Shown: piece after piece, positions 42,887-52,441 of the stretch
Layout: each line of letters opens with the position of its first letter
Numbering within the stretch: position 1 is the first letter of the stretch
DNA from: Candidatus Opimibacter iunctus
GTDB lineage: Bacteria > Bacteroidota > Bacteroidia > Chitinophagales > Saprospiraceae
Assembly: GCA_016716665.1 (NCBI GenBank)
Contig: JADJVH010000006.1
Coordinates: 1 to 64,000 of the forward strand
Direction of reading: 5' to 3'
DNA: 64,000 bases
Translations under genes and position numbers: made by a program
Notes under the pieces: model-generated
The model's database searches: none
Told to the model about the DNA's origin: nothing
The model's input: only the letters and a program-made list of their open reading frames with translations

Positions 42887-45118
42887 TTATTGTTCAAGTA
42901 TGTTCGACAGCGCATTTTGATAGATCATCCTCCAATCCGCCACGGTACCGTAATCCTGGCCATCTATCTTCATAACTGTGTCAGCTACAGAGCCTAAACG
43001 TACAAGCGGGATCGCTTGTTTAGCCAGGAGCGCTTCAGCCATTGTTAATTTTTCCTTATGGACACTGATCACGACGCGTCCCTGACTCTCACTGAAGAGG
43101 AATACATCCTTGGCCGTATCAGCCGGTATGGAGACATCATAGCCTAGGGCACCTGCCATAGCACTTTCTGTGAGTGTTGTAAACAAGCCCCCTTCGGAAA
43201 TATCATGGGCACTGGAGATCAGTCCATTGGTGATCAATTGGGTCATCACCTCATGAAGTGCATATTCCTGCTCAAGGTTGAATTCAGGACATGGGGTAAG
43301 CCGCTGCCCGAGGACCTCACGCACGTATACAGAGCTATGCGCATTCTTAGGCAATACACCTAATAAAAGGATTAGGTTTCCTTCCTGCTTAAAGGAAAGG
43401 GTAGTAGCATGCTCTTTCTTTTCCACCAAGCCAACCATCCCAATTGTTGGTGTTGGGAATACCGGTTCAGTACGGTCTTTCAAAACGGACTGGTTATAAA
43501 AACTCACGTTTCCACCGGTCACAGGCGTCCCATATTTTCTGCAGGCATCCCCCATACCTTTTATAGCGTGCACAAACTGGTAATACACTTCAGGGTTGTA
43601 TGGGTTCCCGAAGTTCAGGCAATTGGTTACTCCCAGAGGCAGCCCACCTGAGCAGCGGATATTTCTGGCGGCTTCTGAAACCGCAATCATAGCCCCCGTA
43701 TATGGATCTGCATGCACATAGGAACTATTGCAATCCACAGTCACGGCAAGAGATTTGTCTGAATTCTTAAGTCGTACTATCGTTGCATCCGACGGATCAT
43801 TGGTATTTGTATTGCCGGTTCTCACTGTATGGTCATATTGCTCATACACCCACCTTTTGGAGGCAATATTAGGCGAACCTATGATCTTCTTAGCGATGGT
43901 GATAAGCTCAGCATCTGCCACAGCGGGGGCGGTAAAAGCCTTGATATCATCCATATAGGCAGGCCGGGTATACTCGCGGTCGTAGACAGGCGCACCTCCT
44001 CCAAGAACGAGGGAAAATGCCGGAACATCAGCCACTTTGGTCCCATGACGGAAATATTCCAGTCTGCCTGAGTCGGTTACCTCACCGATCCTTGCGCATT
44101 CCAGGTCCCACTTGTCAAAGATGGCTTCGATTTCTTTTTCCCTTCCTTTCTTGACGACTACCAGCATGCGCTCCTGGCTCTCCGATAGGAGGATTTCCCA
44201 GGCATGCATGTTTTGTTGGCGGGTAGGTACCAGGTCAAGGTTGATGATCATACCTGTACCTGATTTTGCACTCATTTCGGAGGTGCTACAGGTGATACCT
44301 GCAGCGCCCATATCCTGCATCCCTACGACAGCCCCGGTCTTGATGATTTCAAGTGTGGCTTCTAAAAGGAGTTTTTCCTGGAATGGGTCACCCACCTGAA
44401 CCGCAGGTAGGTCTTCAGCCGAATTTTCGGTGAGGTCGGCGGAAGCAAAAGTTGCTCCATGGATACCATCCCGACCGGTAGCTGACCCCACGATAAAGAC
44501 GGGGTTTCCCGGACCATCTGCACAGGCGGAAATGGTTTCTCCAATCTTCACGATCCCGACAGACATGGCATTGACAAGGATATTTTGCTGATAGCAAGGG
44601 TCAAAGTACACCTCGCCTCCAACTGTGGGGACACCAAGGCAATTTCCATAATCCCCGATACCACTGACGACACCTTTGATCAGATGTCGCATATGAGGGA
44701 CATTTGGGTCTCCAAAGCGAAGTGAATTGAGGGCTGCAATCGGCCTTGCACCCATAGTGAAGATATCACGATGGATACCCCCCACGCCTGTAGCTGCTCC
44801 CTGGTAGGGCTCAATAGCAGAGGGGTGATTGTGTGATTCGATTTTGAAGGCACAGGCTATCCCGTCCCCGATGTCAATCAGACCGGCGTTTTCCTCCCCT
44901 GCTGCAACCAGGAGACGGCCTCCGTCACGTGGCAGGGTTTTGAGGTATTTGATCGAATTTTTATAGGAACAGTGTTCACTCCACATGACAGAGTAGACAC
45001 TGACTTCAGTAAAGTTCGGTACGCGGCCGAGGACTGAACAAATCTTGTCAAATTCATCCTTATTGAGCCCCAATTGGGCGGCAACCTTAAAATCTACGGC
45101 CTGTTCAGTTTCCTGCAT
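42887..45118 (-). CDS. purL: Phosphoribosylformylglycinamidine synthase subunit PurL
   Basis: PurL converts FGAR to FGAM with ATP and ammonia in purine synthesis. The 743-residue length is that of the small PurL, which works with separate PurQ and PurS. Diagnostic segments are 'SEHCSYKNSIKYL' near the N-terminus, 'CAFKIESHNHPSAIEPYQGAATGVGGI' in pieces ESHNHPSAIEP and GAATGVGGI, 'GGEVYFDPCYQ', and in the second half 'LGVTNCLNFGNP' and 'HDISEGGLFTTL'. purQ and purS are not in the window. A TATTTTTG -7-like box (minus strand, 45137-45144) precedes the start. Confidence 0.96.
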   Translation of the reverse strand: MQETEQAVDFKVAAQLGLNKDEFDKICSVLGRVPNFTEVSVYSVMWSEHCSYKNSIKYLKTLPRDGGRLLVAAGEENAGLIDIGDGIACAFKIESHNHPSAIEPYQGAATGVGGIHRDIFTMGARPIAALNSLRFGDPNVPHMRHLIKGVVSGIGDYGNCLGVPTVGGEVYFDPCYQQNILVNAMSVGIVKIGETISACADGPGNPVFIVGSATGRDGIHGATFASADLTENSAEDLPAVQVGDPFQEKLLLEATLEIIKTGAVVGMQDMGAAGITCSTSEMSAKSGTGMIINLDLVPTRQQNMHAWEILLSESQERMLVVVKKGREKEIEAIFDKWDLECARIGEVTDSGRLEYFRHGTKVADVPAFSLVLGGGAPVYDREYTRPAYMDDIKAFTAPAVADAELITIAKKIIGSPNIASKRWVYEQYDHTVRTGNTNTNDPSDATIVRLKNSDKSLAVTVDCNSSYVHADPYTGAMIAVSEAARNIRCSGGLPLGVTNCLNFGNPYNPEVYYQFVHAIKGMGDACRKYGTPVTGGNVSFYNQSVLKDRTEPVFPTPTIGMVGLVEKKEHATTLSFKQEGNLILLLGVLPKNAHSSVYVREVLGQRLTPCPEFNLEQEYALHEVMTQLITNGLISSAHDISEGGLFTTLTESAMAGALGYDVSIPADTAKDVFLFSESQGRVVISVHKEKLTMAEALLAKQAIPLVRLGSVADTVMKIDGQDYGTVADWRMIYQNALSNILEQ

Positions 45119-45238
45119 AACGTTTCATATAAGCCGCAAAAATAATATATGTTATGACAACTCTACTAACCCTGAGGCAGGAAGGGTAATTCTCTGACCC
45201 TATTACCCATATTGCCGTACCTTGTAGGGACAGACTAA

Positions 45239-45691
45239 ATGACTCCGATCATGAATAATTTACTGGTTGCCCTTGATATGAAGCCCTCTGATACTATACT
45301 GCTTGCACAGGCTTCTTTACTGGCAGAAAAATGCGGTTCTAAGATTTGGATGATTCATGTGGCCTCTCCGGACCCTGACTTTGTAGGATTTGAGATGGGG
45401 CCTAAGTACATCCGTGATTTTGTAGCAGATGAGCTTAGGACTGAACATCGTCAGTTGCAGGCATACGCTGCTGAATTGAAAGGAAAATCATTGGATGCCG
45501 AAGGGCTTCTCGTCCAGGGGCCGACGATAGATATGATCGAAGCTGAAGTGAAAAAATTAAATATCGATCTGCTCATCCTCGGTAGCCATAAGCACGGGTT
45601 TCTTTACGAGGCATTTGTAGGTAATACTGCTGTCAGGATTATCAAGGAAAGCTCTATTCCTGTCCTGATCGTACCCCTGCCTGAAGAATAA
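45239..45691 (+). CDS. Universal stress protein (UspA family)
   Basis: The 150-residue cytoplasmic protein is a single Usp domain: 'NNLLVALDMKPSDTILLAQA' at the start, 'KIWMIHVASPDPDF', and the C-terminal nucleotide-binding motif 'LLILGSHKHGFLYEAFVGNTAVRIIKESSIPVLIV', quoted in part as LGSHKHG and VGNTAVRII. The G-x2-G-x9-G(S/T) pattern suggests ATP binding. A start at 45251 (MNNLLV) is equally plausible. It is divergent from purL and convergent with the sortilin-like gene. Confidence 0.88.
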   Translation: MTPIMNNLLVALDMKPSDTILLAQASLLAEKCGSKIWMIHVASPDPDFVGFEMGPKYIRDFVADELRTEHRQLQAYAAELKGKSLDAEGLLVQGPTIDMIEAEVKKLNIDLLILGSHKHGFLYEAFVGNTAVRIIKESSIPVLIVPLPEE

Positions 45692-45718
45692 TGAAGGATA
45701 CTTCAATTGCAGCATTGT

Positions 45719-48700
45719 TTATTTTTTCAAGATGATGGCATCAATCTGCTTGTCTCTGGCCAACTGGTTAAATGCAGGTATCATTTCCGTTTTTACGTTT
45801 TCATACTTGGCTAGTTCTGCATCAATCAATCCTTTCAGTTCTTCTCTCACCTGGTAAGCCTGGTCTGTTGGTGGATATTCACCATTCCCGAGGATACTGT
45901 TGAGATATCCGAGTTTATTGGTCAGCCTGACCGGGAAGTTGAGCGGATCCTGTCCGCTTCGGTTTTTAGTTTGGTATAAGGCCTCTTCAATAGTGGTCAT
46001 GACACTATCAATCATTTTTATATCATTGACCAATACGGTATCTTCCTTCACTCGCTCTTTGTAGTTGTTCAACTGAGATCTGATATCACGTATATCGATG
46101 ATAGCCTCGTGCGCTTCAGTGATTTTATCACGCACTTCACTGGCAAAGTCATCATACAGCTTGTAATCCTCAGCGGTAGCAGTCGATCTTGGATCTTTTA
46201 TCACGTTGAATGACATGCTTTGGATGGTGTCGTTATAGTTTAATTCAACCCTGTATTGCCCTGGTATAGCCATTGGCCCTGACATTTCAGCAGCCCACAT
46301 GATCATGCCGTCAAACCGTTTGGCCGGACTGTATCTAAGGTTCCAGTTAAATTTGTTCATGCCTTTTTTAGGCGTAAGTTGGTAGGCCTTTTCTTTATGT
46401 CCGGTACTGTATTTGACAATGGTATCTCCATCCATTTCAAAGAAAGTAATCGAAAGTGTATCCTCCTTCTTTACTTCATAGGGTAAGTAATAGTATGCCA
46501 TCAGGCCCCCTGCATAATTGGTCCCTGCTTCAAGGCTCTTGTATGAAGCACCTGTCATGCGATAGGTATCTGCGGGTTGAAACAAATGAAGCTTTGTCTT
46601 TTGTGCACTGATGACCTGTCTCAGTTGCACAAGGTCATCAATGATCCAAAAGCTTCGTCCCTGGGTCGCAGCAATGAGATTATTGTTTTTGATGGCAAGG
46701 TCTGTCACAGGGACTATGGGTAGGTTTAATTGAAATGGCTGCCAGTGATCGCCATCGTCTGTACTGATATACATGCCTGATTCCGTCCCAGCATAGAGCG
46801 TGCCTTTAGCTTGAGGGTCAGCGCGGATCACCCGCGTGAAATGATGCGCCGCAATGCCGTTGTTGATATACTGCCAGGTCTTTCCATAATCCTTCGTGCG
46901 CAGCAGGTAAGGTTTGTAGTCACCTGACTTATACATTGTAGCTGCAACATAACAACCACCGTCAGTGTGCGGATCCGGTTCAAGGCTATTGATCTGTATC
47001 CATTGAGGAAGAAAAGCCGGCGTCACATTGGACCAGGTCGTCCCACCATCACGTGATACATGGATGAGCCCGTCATCGCTGCCGGTCCACAACAAGTCCC
47101 TGACCCTTGGACTTTCTGCAGCAGCGAAAATGGTGCAATAATATTCTACGGTGGTGTTGTCTTTCGTAATTGGACCACCAGAGGAGTGGAGTTTCGACGT
47201 ATCATTACGGGTGAGGTCAGGGCTGATGACCTCCCAGCTTTGTCCCTCATTAGTCGATACATGCAGATGATTGGAAGCAGTGTATATTTTCTTAGGGTCA
47301 TGAGGAGAAAAGAATATTGGAAAGTTCCATTGAAACCGATAGCGGGAATCTTCCGCGCCATGGCCTAGCGTGATGTCGGGCCAGGGATCTACAGCACGGT
47401 CCATTTGCGTTGTGTGATTGTACCTGTTGATGACCCCCAGATAACAGCCTCCATAGACGATGTCATCATTGAGCGGATCAACAGCGATATGCCCGCATTC
47501 ACATCCAGCGGTAGGCTCCCAGTCTTCTTCTGTTATACCTCCTCCTCCGGTCCTGGAGGCTATCCTGACTGTGCTGTTATCCTGCTGTGCTCCGTAGATG
47601 CGATATGGGAAGTGATTGTCGGTCGTCACCCTGTAAAATTGAGCAGTGGGCTGATTGTGGTAAGTGGACCAGTGATTACCACCATCGAGGCTGACCTGGG
47701 CACCACCGTCATCTCCAATGATCATTCTTTCAGGATTGTCAGGATCAATCCATAGGTCATGGTGGTCCCCATGATTGGTATAATGGGCACTAAAGGTCCT
47801 GCCTCCATCTTTTGATTTGTGATAAGAGACATTGACAACGTAGACTATATCAATTGATTTCGGATCTGCATAGATTCTGGAGTAATACCATGCCCGTTGG
47901 CGCAAATCCCTTTCGCTGTTAGTCTTTTCCCATGTTTTACCTCCATCATCTGACCGGAACACACCTCCATCTTCATTCTCGATGATAGCCCAGAGCCTGT
48001 TGCTGTTCAATGGACTGACAGTGATACCGGATATGCCCCAGATTCCTTTGGGTAGCCCCTTATTTTCAGATATGTTCTGCCATGTTTCACCGCCATCTTT
48101 ACTTTTCCACAAGGCTGAGCCTTCGCCCCCGCTACTGAGTTCGTATGGCTTACGCTGGACGCGCCATGTTGAAGCGTAAAGAATTCTTGCATTGTTAGGA
48201 TCGATGATGAGGTCTACCGCTCCAGCCCTCCGGTTGACAAAGAGCGTCCTTTTCCAGGATTTACCTCCGTCCGTTGATTTATAGATACCCCTTGTATCCG
48301 TATCTTTAAATACATCGCCGAGTACTGCCGCATAGACGATGTCAGGGTTGTCAGGACTGACCCTGATCCTTGGGATATGCATAGCACTGTCAAGGCCAAT
48401 GTGCTCCCATGTTTCACCGGCATCGGTTGTGCGCCACATACCGTATCCGGATGAAACATTCCCTCTCACTGTCTGCTCTCCACCACCAACATAGATGACA
48501 TTGTTATCAGAGGGTGCGACTTCCACAGCGCCAATACTTCCGCCAAAGAAACCATCAGAAATATTCTGCCAGGACTGGCCACCATCCAGTGTTTTCCATA
48601 CACCCTCCGGTCGATCCGAAATAATACAGATTTGGCTTTCCACGGACACCTGTAACGGTTGCTGAGCGGCCACCCCGGAAAGGGCCAATGTTTCTCCATT

Positions 48701-48833
48701 CGATGCCGCCAAACAAGGATGTATCTATGGGTGTATATACTGGTGCTGTAGCCAGGTTCTTTTTTTTCTGACCGATTGAATAGGTAGTAGCCAGGATGAT
48801 TATGAGGAAGATGGTGATGATTCTGCAGGTCAT
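45719..48833 (-). CDS. Secreted sortilin/VPS10-type BNR beta-propeller protein (frameshifted)
   Basis: The joined product is about 1037 residues. The start at 48833 gives a signal peptide (MTCRIITIFLIIILATTYSIGQ region), then 'WRNIGPFRGGRSATVTG', the usual start of the large Bacteroidota VPS10/xyloglucanase-like 'WD40/YVTN/BNR' proteins. BNR motifs abound: DGGQSWQN, DAGETWEH, DGGKSWKR, DGGETWQN, DGGKTWEK, DGGTTWSN and DYGKTWQY. The C-terminal 300 residues are a separate domain without a T9SS sorting signal. The frame breaks near 48602-48609 (GGAGGGTGT), between STGG and VWKTLDGG, by a one-base indel. Hydrolase activity is sometimes annotated for relatives but is not shown by the sequence. Confidence 0.8.
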
Positions 48834-48878
48834 AAGGATAGGAATGATAATTTTGGCTTGAAAAATAGACATTAAACT

Positions 48879-49454
48879 GTGAATCAAGAATTTTCCATCC
48901 TTTCTGATGCAGATTGTTCATGCCTGCAGATTGAGGTTTTAGTACACGAATCGTGGATTGACCGCTTCATGGCCGATCACCAACTGATCATTCCAGTCAG
49001 TGAAAGTTATCATCTCATCAACCTGAAGGCTGACCTTGCAGAAGGGAAGTTAAGCGTGTACGCTGACATCCAGGAAAAGGAAGGATCATCCATCCGTATT
49101 ACTTGTCTTCCTAAATGGGATGCTACCCTGCAGCAAATACATCTCGAAGAACTCAAGCTGGATCTGGTCAGCAAGAATATCCTTTTGAAAAGTGCGGGCT
49201 GGTTTGCCAAGACCTTTATGGGCGCTAAGATTGACAAGAAGATTGAAGAAGCTGCAAGCCGCCTGTATACGGAGCAGATGGAAACCCTTTTAAAGAATGG
49301 TATCCTGATCCCTATTCCTAAAGTGGGTAGCGCAGGGGTTCAGGTCAGATCTGTAGTCATTTCCGAAATGATTTTTATCGATCACAGCATCAAGGTCAAA
49401 GCCATGATCGATGGGTATTGGAAGCTTGAATTGAAAGGAGAAGAAAAAGGCTAA
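48879..49454 (+). CDS. Hypothetical protein (DUF4403-like)
   Basis: The 191-residue protein starts with GTG at 48879 (MNQEFSIL). It has no signal peptide. Alternating strands and a central amphipathic region ('LPKWDATLQQIHLEELKLDLVSKN', 'AGWFAKTFMGAKIDKKIEEAA') resemble the second half of DUF4403 proteins, which have a lipid-binding BPI-like fold. The whole protein is shorter than DUF4403, so this is a loose likeness. It diverges from the sortilin-like gene with a TAATTTTG -7-like box at 48848-48855. Function unknown. Confidence 0.5.
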   Translation: MNQEFSILSDADCSCLQIEVLVHESWIDRFMADHQLIIPVSESYHLINLKADLAEGKLSVYADIQEKEGSSIRITCLPKWDATLQQIHLEELKLDLVSKNILLKSAGWFAKTFMGAKIDKKIEEAASRLYTEQMETLLKNGILIPIPKVGSAGVQVRSVVISEMIFIDHSIKVKAMIDGYWKLELKGEEKG

Positions 49455-49490
49455 GGCAAAGGCTGAGGTTTATCACACTCTTGCCTTAGG

Positions 49491-49580
49491 CTCACACCTC
49501 TCACTATCCTACTGTCTTACTTTCTTACACATCTCACTGTCCCCACACCTCTCACTTTCTCACGGTCTTACCTTCTTACA
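49491..49580 (+). repeat. Period-8 TCTCAC/TCTTAC array
   Basis: Degenerate 8-bp units (CTCACTAT, CCTACTGT, CTTACTTT, CTTACACA, then CTCACTGT, CTCACTTT) fill the convergent gap and run into the last codons of the kinase gene. Directly to the left is GGCTAAGGCAAAGGCT (49450-49465), which also flanks the arrays at 52.2-52.4 kb. Confidence 0.7.
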
Positions 49581-50226
49581 ACCTTAGACTGATCCTGTGG
49601 AGTCCTGGCCGGTATTCCTTGAAGATGATATATTCGATCTCTTCCAGATGCGTAGGATTGTAGACAAAATCAATATCCTCCACATCCACAATGACAATAG
49701 GGTAGGAAGGCTGGCTGTAGAAAAACTCAAAGTAGGAGTCCTGGATGTTTTTGAGGTAGGCAGTGGTGATATTGCCTTCATAACCTCTGTCCCTGATACT
49801 GATCTGTTGGAGTAATTTCTCCGGCGTTCGATGCAGGTAGATCAGCAGGTCAGGATTTGGAGATGCGGTGTTGAGGATGTTAAAGAGTCGCTGGAAAAGC
49901 CTGTATTCTTTTTCGTCAAGGTTTTTACGGGCGAAAATCAATGTTTTCCAGAAGCTATAGTCAGCAAGGGTGAAGTCAAAGAACAAATCCTTCTGCAGGG
50001 TGATCTCTGATAGTTGTTTATGGCGTTCTGCCATAAAAAACAATTCCACCGTGAATGCAAAACGCTCAGGATTCTGGTAAAAAAAAGGCAGGAATGGATT
50101 GTCATCAAACTGTTCCAGGACAAGCTGGACAGCATGCCTTTTGGCAAGGAGTTCACACAGACTTGTCTTGCCTGAGCCGATGTTGCCTTCTATGCAGATG
50201 TACTTATAGGGGGTTGCCTTGTTCAT
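49576..50226 (-). CDS. Deoxynucleoside kinase family protein
   Basis: The start at 50226 (MNKATPYKYICIEGNIGSGK) gives 216 residues. The P-loop GNIGSGKTS (near 13-21), 'LEQFDDNPFLPFFY', the ERH...-type lid and 'LLIYLHRTPEKLLQQISIRDRGYE' are those of the dNK/dGK/dAK family, which phosphorylates deoxynucleosides for nucleotide salvage in the cytoplasm. The preferred base is not evident. In Bacteroidota this gene commonly neighbours folK, and here its start overlaps the folK stop by 23 bp, so the two are co-expressed. Confidence 0.88.
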   Translation of the reverse strand: MNKATPYKYICIEGNIGSGKTSLCELLAKRHAVQLVLEQFDDNPFLPFFYQNPERFAFTVELFFMAERHKQLSEITLQKDLFFDFTLADYSFWKTLIFARKNLDEKEYRLFQRLFNILNTASPNPDLLIYLHRTPEKLLQQISIRDRGYEGNITTAYLKNIQDSYFEFFYSQPSYPIVIVDVEDIDFVYNPTHLEEIEYIIFKEYRPGLHRISLRL

Positions 50227-50714
50227 CCGGGTTGAATATATACACTTCTCCTGTATCCCGGCTATCAAAATACAGGTCTTCTATGGTTTTACCCAAAACA
50301 GGGTGCACGAGTTCGGGAGCCAACTCCATCAAGGGTATCAGTACAAAGTTACGTTCCTGAAGGTGAGGGTGGGGTATGGTGAGTTCTTTTTTATTGATGA
50401 CCAGGTCACCATCAAGCAGTATGTCTATGTCTATATGCCTTGCATGCCATTTTTCCGCAGGGGTGCGGCCTGCCTTGATTTCTATAGCTTTAAGCCTGGT
50501 GAGTACATCCTCAGGGATATAGGTTGATTTTACTTCGACTACCTGGTTTAGAAACCAGGGTTGGTCATCAAAGCCCCAGGGTTGGGTTTCGTAGACAGCA
50601 CTTTCTTTTTTGATGTCGCCCACTTCCGCTGCTATCAATTTTTTGGCCAGGTCAAGCTGATGGAGCCGGTCACCCAGATTGCTACCAATGATCAAAAAAG
50701 TGTAAATTTTTCAT
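50204..50714 (-). CDS. folK: 2-amino-4-hydroxy-6-hydroxymethyldihydropteridine diphosphokinase (frameshifted start)
   Basis: FolK transfers pyrophosphate to the pterin in folate synthesis. Family motifs are 'IIGSNLGDRLHQL' at the start, 'RHIDIDILLDGD' and 'IPHPHLQERNFVLIPL'. The motif-bearing frame begins at 50695 without a proper start. An ATG at 50714 followed by KNLHF joins it if one base is removed from the run of six A (50694-50699), giving MKNLHFLIIGSNLGD, a normal FolK start. I therefore take 50714 as the true start. About 169 residues. It overlaps the downstream kinase gene. Confidence 0.87.
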
Positions 50715-50715
50715 G

Positions 50716-50856
50716 CTTACTTCCTTGTTCCCTTTTCGAAATTCGTTACACAAAAATTGTACTTCTTACTTCCTTATTCCTTGTTTTACTTCCTTGTTTT
50801 ACTTCCTTGTTCCTTGTTCCTTGTTCCTTGTTCGTTATTCATTATTTCTTGTTCCT
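50716..50856. repeat. ACTTCCTTGTTCC pyrimidine-rich repeats
   Basis: Copies of ACTTCCTTGTT and TTCCTTG (7-mer, four in a row at about 50807-50832) make up most of the gap between folK and the RsmF-type gene and extend past the stop of the latter at 50842. Confidence 0.65.
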
Positions 50857-52195
50857 ATCCCTCAGCCTCCAGTTCATCGGATAATGGTTTTTCCAGCCCT
50901 GAGCTGTTGATTTAGCCCAGCCAAGTATTGTGCCTTCGTAGCGAATAAGGTACCAACCCGGCTTTTTATTTTCAGGCAAGGTATTGGTATTTCGCTCAAG
51001 GAAATCCAACGCTGCAGAAAGGTCAAGATCCAGGGTCTCATAATGTTCATTTCCGATGCCAGCCATTGCCATTGAATGGGCAGGTACAAAATCCCTTCCT
51101 TTCATCTCTCCGGCTTCGACCAATACCTCCGCCCTGGGTACATGCATGAGCAACTCGTTTGCTTTGGATTCTGCATCTGCAGTGATGAGTTGAAGTGTTG
51201 GATTATTTTTTCGTACGCGAAAGTTGTCAGGGATTGCTGAGATGGGATGCAAGGTGATCTGGAATGACTTCGAAGAGATTGAATGGCTTTTTTACTTTCT
51301 TGTATCCCGGGTCATCAGAAGATGTTTTTCTTAGCACGGCAATAAATAATCCTTCCCCTTCTACCCGGTGCGGATAGAGTTGGTAGCCATAGGTTTCGTT
51401 TTCACGAATAGTTACAATCCTCCATTCCTCGGGGAAAGACATGGGCACAGAGACTAATTCGTGCTTGTCTATAAAAGAGCTGATGTTTTGAAGATTTTCG
51501 TCCATGCTGTAAGAACATGTACTATAGATGAGATAGCCATCATTCTTGAGGGCCAGGACCGAATCCGAAACGATCTGTTTCTGCAGCAGGCTGCAGGATT
51601 GGACCAGCGATGGCGTCCATTGCCTGATAGCTTCAGGCTCTTTACGCATCATACCTTCGCCGGCACAGGGTGCATCGATCAGGATGATATCTGCAAAGGG
51701 TTCATGAAATGACGACGCTTGTTCACCTGATATCATCACATTGAGATAGCCGGCTTTCACCAGGTTTTCACGCAGTATCGTTCTGCGTTGACCGATGACT
51801 TCATTGGCCAGAAGTACATCTGAGGTGCCAAGATGCTTCGCCAGTATACCTGTCTTTCCACCGGGGGCTGCACATACGTCAAGCCAGATGCGGGGTGATT
51901 CATCCAGTTGCAATTGGGAAATAACCGCATCCAGAATCATCGAAGATGCTTCCTGCACATAGTAGGCGCCGCCATGCCAATGAGGATCCAGATAAAATAA
52001 AGGCCTGCTTTCAAGGTAACGGCCATTTTGACACCAGGGTACACTCGATTTATATGTAAAAGAAGATTTGCCCTTCAGGTGATGCAGCCTGATACTCGTA
52101 GGTGAGGGCTGCTCAATAGCTGTAAAAAAGGCTTCAGCTTCGTCACCGAGCTGCCTGTTCATTCGCTGTACAAATTCCTGAGGTAGTGTGAGCAT
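50842..52195 (-). CDS. RsmF/NOP2-type rRNA cytosine-C5 methyltransferase (frameshifted)
   Basis: Starting at 52195 (MLTLPQEFVQRMNRQLG) the first part has the NOL1/NOP2/Sun core: 'VQEASSMILDAV', SAM loop 'DVCAAPGGKTGILA', 'LIDAPCAGEGMMRKEPE' (catalytic PC) and 'IYSTCSYSMDENLQNI' (second catalytic Cys). It stops at 51227. The C-terminal PUA-like RNA-binding domain ('EMKGRDFVPAHSMAMAG', 'PGWYLIRYEGTILGWAK') is in another frame down to 50842. The break is near 51233-51236 (SNP joined to DNFRVRK). Joined length is about 450 residues, normal for the RsmF-like enzymes of Bacteroidota. It methylates a cytosine of 16S rRNA by family analogy. Confidence 0.85.
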
Positions 52196-52225
52196 AAGAT
52201 CGATGGCGAAGGTAAAACATAAGTT

Positions 52226-52258
52226 TGAGGCTAAGGCAAAGGCTAAGACTAAGGCAAA
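52226..52258 (+). repeat. GGCTAAGGCAAAGGCT module
   Basis: The same 16-bp string occurs at 49450-49465, and in both places a CTCACAC segment and a period-8 array follow within about 50 bp. The repeated order of modules suggests one composite element. Confidence 0.6.
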
Positions 52259-52285
52259 AGAATTACTCACACTCAAAACCCACAC

Positions 52286-52349
52286 TTCTCACGTTCTCAC
52301 GTTCTCACGTTCTCACGTTCTCACGTTCTCACGTTCTGACGTTCTGACC
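52286..52349 (+). repeat. TTCTCACG octamer tandem array
   Basis: Eight contiguous 8-bp units: six of TTCTCACG, then TTCTGACG and TTCTGACC. The array is exact apart from the last two units. Confidence 0.85.
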
Positions 52350-52372
52350 GTTACACACACTCATTCCACTTG

Positions 52373-52436
52373 CTTCTTACTGTCTTACTGTCTTACTGTC
52401 TTACTGTCTTGCTGTCTTACTGTCTTGCTGTCTTAC
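52373..52436 (+). repeat. TGTCTTAC octamer tandem array
   Basis: Eight contiguous 8-bp units: CTTCTTAC, then TGTCTTAC and TGTCTTGC copies. It ends 6 bp before the ubiD stop. Together with the previous array it fills the ubiD-rsmF-type gap. Confidence 0.85.
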
Positions 52437-52441
52437 AATCC

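Noticed and set aside
52286..52436. CRISPR array
   Set aside because: The units are 8 bp and contiguous, with no spacers and no cas genes nearby.
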